A stretch of 64,000 bases of DNA, taken from contig VBGR01000032.1 in assembly GCA_005880695.1 (NCBI GenBank), forward strand, positions 1 through 64,000, in the 5' to 3' direction. Positions 51,611 to 60,336 of the stretch are shown here, piece after piece (within the stretch, counting starts at the first letter, position 1; each line of letters opens with the position of its first letter). The position numbers and the translations under genes are program-made. Under the pieces are notes generated by a model. The model did not search any database and was not told the DNA's origin. It saw only the letters and a list, made by a program, of their open reading frames with translations. The stretch comes from Chloroflexota bacterium (lineage in GTDB: Bacteria; Chloroflexota; Dormibacteria; Dormibacterales; Dormibacteraceae).

Positions 51611-52237
51611 GTGGCCTACATCCCCACAGTCATCGAAAACGAAGGCGGCAACCGCGAACGCGCTTTCGACATCTACTCCCGGCTGCTGCGTGACCGCGTG
51701 ATCATGCTGGGCCGCCCGATCGACGATACGGTCGCCAACCTGATCGTCGCCCAGCTCATCTTTCTCGCCGCGGACGACCCCGAGAAGGAGATCCAGATCT
51801 ACCTCAACTCACCCGGCGGATCGGTCTCTTCGGGCTTCGCGATCTACGACACCATGCAGTACGTCAAGCCCCCCATCTCGACGGTGGCGGTCGGGATGGC
51901 GGCGAGCTTTGCGACGGTGCTCCTGATGGCCGGGGCCAAGGGCCGCCGATTTGCGCTCCCCAACGCGCGCATCCATCTTCACCAGCCGCTCATCGGCGGG
52001 CGTGGGCTGCGCGGCCAGGCAACCGACCTGGAGATCCACGCCAAGGAGATCCTGCGTGTAAAGCAGGAGCTCAACGAGCTGATCGCCAAGCACACCGGCC
52101 AGGCCATCGAAAAGGTCGACAAGGACACCGACCGCGACTTCTACCTCTCCCCTGAGGAGGCGATCTCCTACGGCCTCATCGACGGCGTCATCTCGAGCCC
52201 GCCGGTCCCGGCCGCGGCCGTCGCAGCCACCGCGTAG
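51611..52237 (+). CDS. clpP: ATP-dependent Clp protease proteolytic subunit
   Basis: A 208-residue serine peptidase. GTG 51611 gives [10 protein letters not shown], the common ClpP N-terminus. The catalytic triad is S99 (GMAASFA), H124 (HLHQPL) and D172 ([10 protein letters not shown]); [10 protein letters not shown] shapes the oxyanion hole. The Phe following the catalytic Ser is unusual (commonly Met or Ala). No clpX/clpA or tig gene adjoins, so this may be one of several clpP copies. Confidence 0.94.
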   Translation: MAYIPTVIENEGGNRERAFDIYSRLLRDRVIMLGRPIDDTVANLIVAQLIFLAADDPEKEIQIYLNSPGGSVSSGFAIYDTMQYVKPPISTVAVGMAASFATVLLMAGAKGRRFALPNARIHLHQPLIGGRGLRGQATDLEIHAKEILRVKQELNELIAKHTGQAIEKVDKDTDRDFYLSPEEAISYGLIDGVISSPPVPAAAVAATA

Positions 52238-52316
52238 CCCGGCCCGCCACCCGGGCCCGCTCGCCAACCGCCGGTTCCGCTGGCTCTGCCTGGCGCTGGC
52301 CGGCATCCCGCTTGGC

Positions 52317-53495
52317 TTGGAGCACCTCTGGGCGACGCTGGTGGTGCCGATCGCCTCTGGCCAGCCCTTCACCGACTTTGAGGTCTACCTCGGGGCCGCC
52401 CGCGATCTGACGGCTGGTCGCGACCCTTACACGGCCTTCTTCCAGAGCCGGATCCCCGACTACGCGTTCAACCAGACTTACATCTATCCGCCGTTGTGGG
52501 GGTGGCTTCTGCAGCCCCTAGCTGCCGTTGGGACCCGCCCGGCCGAGATCGCGTTCCTGGTCTTCCTGCAGCTCTGCATCGTCGCCTTCCTCGGCTGCGT
52601 CTACCTGGCGATCGGGGTCCGCGACCGGCAGGAGCTCGCCCTGGCCGGAATCCTCACAGTCGGCTTCCTCCCGGTGCGTGGAGACCTCTGGAAAGACCAG
52701 GTCGACATCGTCCTGCTCCTGGTGAGCGGTCTCCTGCTGCTGGCCTGGACCCGCGGTGACCGCTTCTGGGGCGGCCTCGCTCTGGGTCTGTCCGTGGCCG
52801 TGAAGCTGCTCCAGGCGCCGCTCGGCCTCCTGCTGCTCTGGGGCCGGCGCTGGCGCATGCTCGGCGGCGCTCTGGTGGCCGGCGCGCTGGCCACCGCGGT
52901 GGCCGCCCCCTGGTACCTGCCCGAATACCTGCTCCGCGTGCTGCCCGCGCTCTCCGAAGGCACCGGCTTCCGCGAGAACGCGGCGCCGGCCGCTGTGATC
53001 GAACGGCTTCTGCACCCGGAGACCTTCTACCGCGGGGGCGCACCCGACGGCTTTGCGATTCGCCTGGTCGCGCTCGCCATCGCGGTCGGGGTGGTGCTGC
53101 TGACCTGGCGGTTCCTCGGCTCCCGGCCTCGCACCGAACGCCTTGGCCGCGCCCTCGAGGTGACCGTGGCAGTGGCCGCCACGCAGCTGCTGCTGACCGT
53201 CAACTATCACCTGGTATTCGAGCTCCTGCCCATCCTGGTCCTGCTCCGAGCGGGCTTGCAGCGGCTTGACAGACCGATCCTGGTGGCCGCGTTCGGCACC
53301 TGGTTCCTGGTCGGGCCTTTCCACGCGCTCTTCCTGAACGCCATCGGCGACAACTTCACGAGCTACCTGGGGCTCCGGCTCTGGGCCGAGACCCAGCCGC
53401 TGGCGATCGTCGCGCTATGGCTCGGCTGCCTGCGCGCCCTGGCCGATGCGAAGCCGGCCTGCCACGATCTCGATCAGGCCGCCCTGCACGAATAG
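52317..53495 (+). CDS. GT87/DUF2029-like polytopic membrane glycosyltransferase, start uncertain
   Basis: About 392 residues from TTG 52317, with about 10 helices. TDFEVYLGAARDLTAGRDPYTAFF is the GT-C first-loop motif (DFxVY...GxDPY) with a likely catalytic Asp; YIYPPLWGWLLQP follows, as in polyprenyl-phosphate-mannose transferases. In-frame upstream sequence encodes RRFRWLCLALAGIPLG, which would complete the first helix, but has no ATG/GTG/TTG back into clpP. Overlaps the antiporter 3' end by 81 bases. Confidence 0.78.
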   Translation: MEHLWATLVVPIASGQPFTDFEVYLGAARDLTAGRDPYTAFFQSRIPDYAFNQTYIYPPLWGWLLQPLAAVGTRPAEIAFLVFLQLCIVAFLGCVYLAIGVRDRQELALAGILTVGFLPVRGDLWKDQVDIVLLLVSGLLLLAWTRGDRFWGGLALGLSVAVKLLQAPLGLLLLWGRRWRMLGGALVAGALATAVAAPWYLPEYLLRVLPALSEGTGFRENAAPAAVIERLLHPETFYRGGAPDGFAIRLVALAIAVGVVLLTWRFLGSRPRTERLGRALEVTVAVAATQLLLTVNYHLVFELLPILVLLRAGLQRLDRPILVAAFGTWFLVGPFHALFLNAIGDNFTSYLGLRLWAETQPLAIVALWLGCLRALADAKPACHDLDQAALHE

Positions 53496-54605
53496 CGAGA
53501 GCACGACAGCGCCGTAGGCGAGAGTCGGCACGCGGGGATCCACCGCTGCGACACTCGCGGCCGAGAGTGCGAGCGCGATGGCAAGCGCTCCACGTATGCC
53601 GCCCCAGAAGACGAGGTGGCGCCACCGCCAGGGGATCGCCAGCGCCCGCGGGTCGGCGACGGCGAGCAATCCGTAGACCGGCACCGCCCTGCTGGCGAAC
53701 ATCACCAGGTAGGCGAGCAGCACCAGGCCGAGGCTGGCCAGGACGTCGACGGTCGGCAGCGCAGCCCCGACCATCACGAAGAGGACGGCGTTGAGAAGGA
53801 AGGCCAGGATGCCCCAAAAGCCGAGGAGCTGGGTTCCCTTGAGCCGTGCGAAGCGCGCCACCACCAGGCCGGCGCTCACGACGGCGACCACGCCCGACAC
53901 ATGCAGGACATCAGCCACCAGGTAGCTGCCATAGGCGATGGCGAGGGTTGCCATGATCTCGAAGCTGGCCTCATTGAAGATCCGGACCACCGCGACGCCC
54001 ACGAGCCCGACGAGGAGGCCGGCCAGCGCCCCGCCCAGCGTGATCAGCGCGAGCCGGAGCAGGAAGTCACCGACCCCAGTCGTCCCCGCCACGATCGAGG
54101 CCAGCACCGCCGAGAAGACCGCCACACCGGTGCCGTCGTTGAAGAGGCTCTCGCCATCCATGATCGCCACGAGCCGGCCGGGCGCCCGCAGCTGGCGCAG
54201 GAACGTCACCACCGCGATGGGGTCGGTCGCGGCCAGGATGGCGCCGAGGAGGAACGCGCTCGGCCAGTTGAGCCCGAGCCCGTAATGGGTCGCGACGCCG
54301 ATCAGGGCCACGGTTAACACCACTCCAGCCGTGGCCAGCAGCGAGACCGGGACCAGCGCGCGGCGGAGCTGGCCGAGGTCGAGACCCAGGGCCGCTTCGA
54401 AAACCAGCCCCGGCACGAAGACGAGCAGGATCAGGTCGGCCCCGATGGTCTGCTTGGGCAAGAAGGGAAGGAAGCCGAGTCCCACGCCGGCCAGGGCGAG
54501 CAGCACCGGGTAGGGAAGGGGCAGCCGGCGGAATGCCAGCCGCAGCACGAGCGCGGCCAGCAGGATCACAAGCAGGAAGCCGAGCAGCCGCTGGGAGCTG
54601 CTCAA
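53415..54605 (-). CDS. CPA1-family cation:proton antiporter
   Basis: A 396-residue protein with about 12 helices. ATDPIAVV and ESLFNDGTGVAVFSAVL contain the ion-binding Asp and Asn-Asp pair typical of NhaP-like Na+(K+)/H+ exchangers, and WGGIRGALAIALALS is the conserved arginine helix. No cytoplasmic regulatory domain. ATGA overlap with the upstream metallo-beta-lactamase-fold gene. Confidence 0.92.
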   Translation of the reverse strand: MSSSQRLLGFLLVILLAALVLRLAFRRLPLPYPVLLALAGVGLGFLPFLPKQTIGADLILLVFVPGLVFEAALGLDLGQLRRALVPVSLLATAGVVLTVALIGVATHYGLGLNWPSAFLLGAILAATDPIAVVTFLRQLRAPGRLVAIMDGESLFNDGTGVAVFSAVLASIVAGTTGVGDFLLRLALITLGGALAGLLVGLVGVAVVRIFNEASFEIMATLAIAYGSYLVADVLHVSGVVAVVSAGLVVARFARLKGTQLLGFWGILAFLLNAVLFVMVGAALPTVDVLASLGLVLLAYLVMFASRAVPVYGLLAVADPRALAIPWRWRHLVFWGGIRGALAIALALSAASVAAVDPRVPTLAYGAVVLSLFVQGGLIEIVAGRLRIGQGAQAAEP

Positions 54606-55339
54606 ACCTCGAGCGTCATCCCGTCACGCGCTGCTTTGACCTCGACGCCGGTCTTCTCGGCCAGCCGGGCGGCGAGCTCCCAGGGCCGTGCCCGCCACAT
54701 GGTCATACCGAAGTGGGTCAGAACCGCCAGCCGTGGGCGGGCCTGGCTGATGATCGCCTCGGCGTCGTCCAGGCAGAGGTGGGGCAGGCCGGGCCGGCGC
54801 TCCAGCAGCACGACGTGGATGACCATCACCTCGGCGGCGTGCTGGTCGGCGAGGCCTTCGTAGTACTCGGAGTCGGTGACCCAGCCCAGCCGGTCGCCGA
54901 ACTTGAACCCGTATGTCTCCGACCCGTGGATGTGCCTGGGAGTCGTCGCGAAACGGATGTCGCCGACCTCGTACGCGGTCTCCGGCTGGAGCCTGACAAT
55001 CTCCTCCGGAAACCCGCGCAGGTACTGCAGCACGACCGGGTCCTCGTCCAGCGCATCGGACGGGCAGAAGAGCCGGCCGCGGTGCTTGAACCCGCCTTCC
55101 GTCATCGCTTCGACCATCACGTTGACATCGCCGGCGTGGTCGAGGTGCCGGTGACTCACGACGATGCCGTGGAGGCGGCTTGGGTCGACCTTGCGCTTGG
55201 CGTACTGGACGATCGCGCCCGGCCCGGGGTCGAGCGACAGCCGGGTGTCGCCTTCTTCCAGGTAGATGCCGCCCGACGCGGCCAGCTGCTTGGCCACCAT
55301 GAAGCGAGCGCCGGCCGTGCCCATGAAGGTGAGCTTCAT
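54602..55339 (-). CDS. MBL-fold metallohydrolase
   Basis: A 245-residue metallo-beta-lactamase-fold protein from ATG 55339. SHRHLDHAGDVNVM is the HxHxDH metal motif; TPRHIHGSETYGF, GWVTDSEYYEGL and AVLTHFGMTMW hold further ligands. It resembles RNase Z-like or arylsulfatase-like hydrolases. Its upstream neighbour on the same strand is an ATP-dependent DNA ligase, 7 bases away, so it may be co-expressed with it. Confidence 0.88.
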   Translation of the reverse strand: MKLTFMGTAGARFMVAKQLAASGGIYLEEGDTRLSLDPGPGAIVQYAKRKVDPSRLHGIVVSHRHLDHAGDVNVMVEAMTEGGFKHRGRLFCPSDALDEDPVVLQYLRGFPEEIVRLQPETAYEVGDIRFATTPRHIHGSETYGFKFGDRLGWVTDSEYYEGLADQHAAEVMVIHVVLLERRPGLPHLCLDDAEAIISQARPRLAVLTHFGMTMWRARPWELAARLAEKTGVEVKAARDGMTLEV

Positions 55340-55346
55340 TGCTGAG

Positions 55347-57005
55347 TCACGGAATTTCGGCGACTTCCTCGAGCGTGGTCGCCGTCTCGGCGCCAAAGAA
55401 GCGCTCATAGAGGGCCGCGACCGTCGCCAGAGTGTCGATCTCCTTGACGGTCTTGTCCGGCCGCAGGCGGACGATCCGTGGAAAGCGGAGCGCGTATCCA
55501 CTCTTGTGCCGTCCCGAGTGCTGGATCGAGTCGAAGGCCACTTCGATGACCGTCTCCGGCTGCACGATCCGGATCCGCCCGCGGTCGACGAGCGTCGACT
55601 CCAGGAAGTGCTGCGTCATTTCCGCGATTTCCGCGTCGGTCAGGCCCGTGTACGCCTTTCCCACGTTGACGAGCTCGCCCGTCTCCTCGTCGAGCACCGC
55701 GAAGGTGTAGTCGCTGAGAACTCCACGCCGCTTTCCGTGACCCCACTCGACCGCCGTGACCACGACGTCGAGGGTGGCCAGCGGCCGCTTCAGCTTGAGC
55801 CAGGCCATGCCTCGCCGGCCCGGCGTGTAGGCACTCTCCGGACTCTTCAGCATCAAGCCCTCGTTCCCGCGCTCGCGCGTCTCCTTGAAGAGGCGGTCGA
55901 GGTCGGCGGCGCTGCGCGCGGCCTCGTAGCGGGCGAGCAGAAAGGGGTGCTCGAACCCGAGGGCCTCGAGGCGCGCGCGCCGCTCCTGGAGTGGGAGGTC
56001 GAGGATAGCCTCGCCGTCCAGATAGAGGAGGTCGAAAGCAACCAGCGCCACCGGGACCTCCTCGCGGAGGCCGGCCGGGACCTCCTTGCGTCCAAGCCGC
56101 CGCTGGAGCTCGAAGAAGCGGAGGACCTTGCCGGCGCGGTGCCCCAGCACCTCGCCGTCGATGAGGACGTCGTGCGTCAGCCGCCCAGCCGCCTCGGCCA
56201 ACTCCGGGAAGGCCAGCGTGGTCTCACGGAGATCGCGCGAGTAAAGAGCGACGCGGTCGCCCTGCTTGTGGAGCTGGCAGCGCACCCCGTCGTACTTTTC
56301 CTCCGTCCAGGCTTCACTGCCCACGCGCTGCATCGCCTCTTCGGGTGTGGCGACCGCGGTGGCCAGCATGAAGCGGATCGGCTTGAAGAGCTGGATGCTG
56401 GTGGTCTCGACCTCGCCCGCCTGGCAGCGCACGGCGGTCTCGCCGATGTCGCCCGTCAGCATGTGCAGGCGCCGGACCTGGTCGAGATTCAGCCCGAAAG
56501 CCTGTGCGACCGCCTCCTCGACCAGCCCCTCCTGGAGGCCGATCCGGAGGTCGGACGCCAGGATCTTGATGACGTACTTGGCCTCCAGGGGCTGGAGCCG
56601 GTCGAGCAGCAGCGTGAGCTCTTCCAGCTTGGCTTGCTGGGCTCCCGTGGCCGCCATGCGGTCGAAGGCCTGGGCAACATCCTGGAGTCCCGTCGGGCGC
56701 GGGTGCGTTCGACCCTGGAGAACCTCGAAAGCCCAGTCGCCCGGGTCGGAATACTTCAAGTAGGTGCTGCCCAGTTCGTCCGCTTCAAGCTGGGTCAGCG
56801 CCTGCACCGCCCGCCACATCGTGCTGCCGCCGAGGTTCTGGACGCGGGGGTCGTTGGGGCTGAAAGCCCGGCCCGTCATCCACACGGCGGCAAGTCGGAG
56901 GTCGGCTGGTTCCAGCTCGCGCAGGTACTCGGCGAGGACCCTGGTCTTCTCCAGCTTGGAAGCCGTCGCGCCGATCGCATCGGCCGTCCGGCTGAACTTG
57001 AGCAC
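55347..57005 (-). CDS. lig: ATP-dependent DNA ligase
   Basis: A 552-residue ligase: an N-terminal DNA-binding domain (1-210), an adenylation domain with nucleophile K237 in EEKYDGVR, and an OB-fold domain (about 440-552). IDGEVLGHRAG, VALVAFDLLYLDGE, EGLMLKSPESAYTPGRRGMAWLK are motifs III-V. Length and domains fit the archaeal-type/LigB group, distinct from the NAD ligase used in replication. It probably serves repair together with the nearby exonuclease-like gene. Confidence 0.94.
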   Translation of the reverse strand: MLKFSRTADAIGATASKLEKTRVLAEYLRELEPADLRLAAVWMTGRAFSPNDPRVQNLGGSTMWRAVQALTQLEADELGSTYLKYSDPGDWAFEVLQGRTHPRPTGLQDVAQAFDRMAATGAQQAKLEELTLLLDRLQPLEAKYVIKILASDLRIGLQEGLVEEAVAQAFGLNLDQVRRLHMLTGDIGETAVRCQAGEVETTSIQLFKPIRFMLATAVATPEEAMQRVGSEAWTEEKYDGVRCQLHKQGDRVALYSRDLRETTLAFPELAEAAGRLTHDVLIDGEVLGHRAGKVLRFFELQRRLGRKEVPAGLREEVPVALVAFDLLYLDGEAILDLPLQERRARLEALGFEHPFLLARYEAARSAADLDRLFKETRERGNEGLMLKSPESAYTPGRRGMAWLKLKRPLATLDVVVTAVEWGHGKRRGVLSDYTFAVLDEETGELVNVGKAYTGLTDAEIAEMTQHFLESTLVDRGRIRIVQPETVIEVAFDSIQHSGRHKSGYALRFPRIVRLRPDKTVKEIDTLATVAALYERFFGAETATTLEEVAEIP

Positions 57006-57026
57006 GGTGATCTATCGTAGGTTCGA

Positions 57027-57239
57027 ATGCGACGCTGTCCGTATCTGGAGGAGTACTACAAGGACCGGCTCGGGCCGATCCGCGTCTACCACTTCGACTG
57101 CCACGTCGACCACCGCTCCAAGGTCAAGCGGTCGCTCCGGGACAGCCCGCCCATCTGCGTACGCAACTACGAGGACTGTCCGCTCTACGTCGCCGAGAAA
57201 CGGCGCGAGGACGGCCTGATCACCCGCTACACCGACTGA
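57027..57239 (+). CDS. small Cys-containing hypothetical protein
   Basis: A 70-residue protein with four Cys (positions 4, 25, 44 and 51: CPYL, FDCHV, ICVRN, DCPLY), acidic/basic and soluble. The CPYL/DCPLY pairing could hold a metal or cluster. Starts 21 bases from the divergent ligase gene. I do not recognise the family. Confidence 0.65.
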   Translation: MRRCPYLEEYYKDRLGPIRVYHFDCHVDHRSKVKRSLRDSPPICVRNYEDCPLYVAEKRREDGLITRYTD

Positions 57240-57268
57240 GCCAAAAGTTCCAGTAAGGTCTCCTAGCT

Positions 57269-57628
57269 GTGCGCTGCGAAACCTGCGGTGCCCCTGCCGT
57301 CGTCCGGAACGGCGCCTGCGTCTTCTGCCGGACGCCGATCCGCGAAAGCGACGCCCCCGTCGAGCTGCTGACCTACCTGGCGGACCACCTACCGTTGGTC
57401 CGCACGAAGCGCTTCGGGATTATCGGCCGGGGCCTCGTCCGGCGCCTGGACATCACTGTCGATGGCGAGCGTTTCCGGGCCCGCGCGGTGCGCGGCCGCC
57501 TGTTGCTCGAGCCCGACCTGCCGCCGGCGCAGTGGGTCGAGCGCCTGCTGGAACGCCTGAGCAAAGTCGCCTCCGCCGACGCAGACGTGCGGGCCAGGCT
57601 GCTGCGCGCCGGCTGGGCGCTCCGCTAG
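57269..57628 (+). CDS. small zinc-ribbon protein
   Basis: A 119-residue protein from GTG 57269. CETC (3-6) and CVFC (17-20) make a zinc ribbon; the rest is a basic helical/strand domain with no known fold that I recognise. Stops four bases from the MBL-exonuclease stop, convergent. It follows the 70-residue Cys protein on the same strand, so the two may be one unit. Confidence 0.68.
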   Translation: MRCETCGAPAVVRNGACVFCRTPIRESDAPVELLTYLADHLPLVRTKRFGIIGRGLVRRLDITVDGERFRARAVRGRLLLEPDLPPAQWVERLLERLSKVASADADVRARLLRAGWALR

Positions 57629-57632
57629 CCGG

Positions 57633-58595
57633 CTAGTCGAGGAGCAGCGTCAGCTGCTCGGTCTGGCTCAGCGCCCAGGCCCGGACGCCGCGCTTGCGCA
57701 GGTGCCTGGCCAGGTCCTCGGTGAACCCGTGCACCGTGTAGACCTGCTCCGGCTGGACCCGGTCGACGACTTCCAGCAGCTCCGGGAAGTCGCAGTGGTC
57801 GGAGAGCGCGAAGGCGAGGTCGGCGCCGAAGATCCGCCGGAAGGTGCGGTCCTGCGCCCAGCCGGAAACGAGCGCGCAGCTGTAGCGGTGCAGCTTGCGG
57901 ACCTCGTCCTTGCCGGCGGGCGGGGCGACGACCACCCGGTTCGAGTAATCCTCGCCAGGCTTGAGCTCGATCCAGTCGGGCAAGACCTCGCCTGCGCTTT
58001 CATACGCTCGCGCGGCGGGCACGCAGCGATGCTCCAAGGCGAACTTGAGCCGGTATTCGGCCAGCGCCAGCATCACCTCCTGGGCCTTGCCGATGGCGTG
58101 GCAGAGGAGGACCGGCGTGACCTGGTTGGCGAGCGAGCGGTGGCACCACATGGCCAGCTCCTCGATCACGCTGGAGCGGTCGGGAAAGTTGAAGTGGGGC
58201 CGGCCGTAGGTGCTCTCGATGATCAGCACGTCGGCTTTGGGCAGGTCCAGCGGGTGGCCGCAGCGCAGCTTGAGGTCTCCCGTGTAGAGGAGGCGAGCGC
58301 CATCCTCGAAGAGAACCTGCGCCGAGCCCAGCATGTGGCCGGCCGGCAAGAGTGTGACGGTCCCGGTCCCGATGTCGACCGGCTCACCGTAGCCGGCGAC
58401 GAGCGCCTCCTTGGGCCGGCGGTTGGGTGTGCTGAGAGCGAGCGTGTGCTCGGTCAGGAGAGCGACCTTGTGCCGGCGGGCGTGGTCGGCGTGGGCGTGG
58501 GTGACGACCGCCAGCTGGCGCGCCGTCTGGGGGTCGAGCCAGAGGTTGTGATCGGGCAGGGAGACGCCGCGATCCCAGGTGACGTTACGGGTCAC
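57633..58595 (-). CDS. MBL-fold exonuclease-like protein, ligase-associated type
   Basis: A 320-residue metallo-beta-lactamase-fold protein. The metal motif is H33-A-H35-A-D37-H38; GHMLGSAQVLF and YTGDLKLRCG continue the site; the C-terminal half carries the CPSF/SNM1-like HGF. It matches the DNA-ligase-associated exonuclease family (EXO of the bacterial LIG-EXO-LHR-MPE repair cluster). The ATP ligase lies about 630 bases away, on the same strand. No LHR helicase or MPE phosphoesterase is in the window. Confidence 0.88.
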   Translation of the reverse strand: MTRNVTWDRGVSLPDHNLWLDPQTARQLAVVTHAHADHARRHKVALLTEHTLALSTPNRRPKEALVAGYGEPVDIGTGTVTLLPAGHMLGSAQVLFEDGARLLYTGDLKLRCGHPLDLPKADVLIIESTYGRPHFNFPDRSSVIEELAMWCHRSLANQVTPVLLCHAIGKAQEVMLALAEYRLKFALEHRCVPAARAYESAGEVLPDWIELKPGEDYSNRVVVAPPAGKDEVRKLHRYSCALVSGWAQDRTFRRIFGADLAFALSDHCDFPELLEVVDRVQPEQVYTVHGFTEDLARHLRKRGVRAWALSQTEQLTLLLD

Positions 58596-59299
58596 GCGAG
58601 GCGAACCTGGTCCTGCATCGAGTAGAGATCATGGGGCACTGTCGCCCCCACCGCCGCGTAGGCCTCGAACGGGATGCCGATGTCAACGACCCAGACCGTT
58701 CCCGCCAAACCCGGCCCGTCCAGTTTTCGGAGGCCGGGCTTAGGGAGACCCAGGGTGACGGTGAGGTCGGCGCGCACGGTCGGATCGAGCGCCTTGCCCG
58801 TGTCCGTCTCCAGGCCTGAGGGGACGTCCACCGCGAGGACCTGCTTGCCGGCGCTGTTGATCGTCTGGATCCACTCGGCGTACTTCCCCCCGGGCGGCCG
58901 GCTGAGGCCGGTTCCGAGCAGCGCGTCGACGATGGTCCGAGCTGCACCGAAGTCGGGTTCGGCTCGGATCTCGACCCCCATCGCCTCCAGCGCTTCCGCC
59001 TCGAGCGCTGCGGGCCCCTTCAGAGCGGCGCGGTCGGTGCAGGCGACGCTTTTGAGCCTTCCCCAGCGATGGAGGTGACGGGCGGCGGCAAGGCCATCGC
59101 CGCCATTGTTGCCGTGGCCGCAGACCACAACAGCTAAGCCCTCGCAGTGCCTGGCGACCTGCCAGCCCGCGGCCTCCATCAGCCACTCCACCGGCACCCG
59201 GAAGCGCTCGGCCGTGAGCCGGTCGACCTCCCGGGCCTGCGCGCTAGTCAGCGACGGCAGGTCGCGGCCGCTGGACGATGAAGGAGCAGAAGGGGTCAC
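58592..59299 (-). CDS. nnrE: NAD(P)H-hydrate epimerase
   Basis: A 235-residue YjeF-N domain protein that repairs hydrated NAD(P)H. MEAAGWQVARHC, CGHGNNGGDGLAAARHLHRWG, DALLGTGLSRPPGG and AVDVPSGLETDTG are diagnostic. The fused dehydratase domain (NnrD) of many bacteria is absent. ATGA overlap with the exonuclease-like gene; its 5' end overlaps the SufR-like gene by 56 bases. Confidence 0.93.
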   Translation of the reverse strand: MTPSAPSSSSGRDLPSLTSAQAREVDRLTAERFRVPVEWLMEAAGWQVARHCEGLAVVVCGHGNNGGDGLAAARHLHRWGRLKSVACTDRAALKGPAALEAEALEAMGVEIRAEPDFGAARTIVDALLGTGLSRPPGGKYAEWIQTINSAGKQVLAVDVPSGLETDTGKALDPTVRADLTVTLGLPKPGLRKLDGPGLAGTVWVVDIGIPFEAYAAVGATVPHDLYSMQDQVRLA

Positions 59300-59897
59300 G
59301 CCGGTGGATCGACTTCTCTTGAGAGACCGGCGCCTGGAGCAGCCCGGCCAGAAGATGGGGTGTGATCGTGCAGACCTGCGGGAATTTCAAGGCGGTGTTG
59401 CGAAAGGGGCAGTTGTGGATCTTGACGGTGATAGTTCCGTCGGGGTTCTGCTGGGCCTCGGTCAGGGTCCCGGCCTTGGCGATCCAGGCCACGATCCGGT
59501 CCAGCTTCTCATCGAAGCTGAGCCCGTCGAGGGTGCCCTCGATGTGCTGGGCGCGGCGGGCGGCCACGCGTCGGAAGAGCTCGTCGATCAGGTCCGGCCC
59601 GCCCATCTCGTCCAGCTCCGTCAGGACCATCGTCGCGAGCTGGCCGTAGCGCTTCGGAAACGCGGAGTCGGCGCGGTCGGTGAGCGCGAACTGGAGGGAC
59701 GGGCGACCCCGCTTGTGGCGGACTGGGGTGCTCAGGACCATGCCCTGGCGTTCGAGGTTGCCCAGGTGCTGGCGAACCGCGTTGGGGGTGATGCCAAGCT
59801 CGCTGCTGATGTCTTCGGCGGAGGCCGCGCGCTTGCGTCGCAGGAGGTGGAGGATCTCGTTCCTGGTCGAGCGGCCGGCAAGGCTGGAGGACATCAA
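59244..59897 (-). CDS. SufR-like winged-helix regulator
   Basis: A 217-residue regulator. The helix-turn-helix ASAEDISSELGITPNAVRQHLGNLERQGMV-type region lies at 25-55. The C-terminal domain has C163-x12-C176 (HNCPFRNTALKFPQVC), then C204 (DPFCSF). SufR of cyanobacteria has C-x12-C-x13-C-x14-C; the third Cys is replaced by Pro190 here and the fourth is at 204. An iron-sulfur sensor is plausible, but the suf operon is not in the window. Confidence 0.85.
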   Translation of the reverse strand: MMSSSLAGRSTRNEILHLLRRKRAASAEDISSELGITPNAVRQHLGNLERQGMVLSTPVRHKRGRPSLQFALTDRADSAFPKRYGQLATMVLTELDEMGGPDLIDELFRRVAARRAQHIEGTLDGLSFDEKLDRIVAWIAKAGTLTEAQQNPDGTITVKIHNCPFRNTALKFPQVCTITPHLLAGLLQAPVSQEKSIHRRDPFCSFIVQRPRPAVAD

Positions 59898-59974
59898 ATG
59901 GGCCCAGTTCTAAGCTGCTGGGGAACTCTAACATTTTGCCCCCGCCGCCTGACTCGAATTTTCCAAGGACAAGG

Positions 59975-60002
59975 TTGACAAAAGGCAGGCCCCGGGTAGA
60001 CT
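59975..60002 (+). promoter_or_regulatory. sigma70-type promoter of the 60028 gene
   Basis: TTGACA (59975-59980) and TAGACT (59997-60002) with a 16-base spacer, in a gap between divergent genes. The -35 is a consensus match. The leader to ATG 60028 would be about 18 bases. The SufR-like gene starts 77 bases away in the other direction. Confidence 0.65.
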
Positions 60003-60027
60003 GGCCTGAGGGGGTTAGTCACATCGA

Positions 60028-60336
60028 ATGCTTGAAGACGCCTGCGTAGAAATCGAGCAGTTGACCAAACGAGACCGGCAAGAACGCCGGCAGAAGTACG
60101 CGCGCCGAAACCGGATGCGGTATATCGACCGCTTGCTCAACGAGCTCGAAATGCTGAACCTGGCCGACCAGACCCGGACTCCGCGCGAGATCGCGCTGGC
60201 CGTTGACGAGCTGGTCGAAGACGCGGACCTGGCGGAGATCAAGGGCGAGCGGAGCCTGGAGACGGTGCCGGAGGCGATGGACGTCCTCTACGACATCCAG
60301 GACTCGCTGATGTTCAACCAGATCGAGGACGAGTAG
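60028..60336 (+). CDS. hypothetical protein
   Basis: A 102-residue charged, helical protein (LEDACVEIEQLTKRDRQERRQ then LDRLLNELEMLNLADQTRTP-type segments). The middle region TPREIALAVDELVEDADLAEI may be a helical hairpin. No membrane segment or known motif. It has its own consensus promoter, so it is probably expressed alone. Function unknown. Confidence 0.68.
   Translation: MLEDACVEIEQLTKRDRQERRQKYARRNRMRYIDRLLNELEMLNLADQTRTPREIALAVDELVEDADLAEIKGERSLETVPEAMDVLYDIQDSLMFNQIEDE

Noticed and set aside
55266-57020. Long antisense open frame opposite the DNA ligase
   Set aside because: Arg/Leu/Glu-rich shadow with no recognisable domain; the ligase motifs are intact on the other strand.
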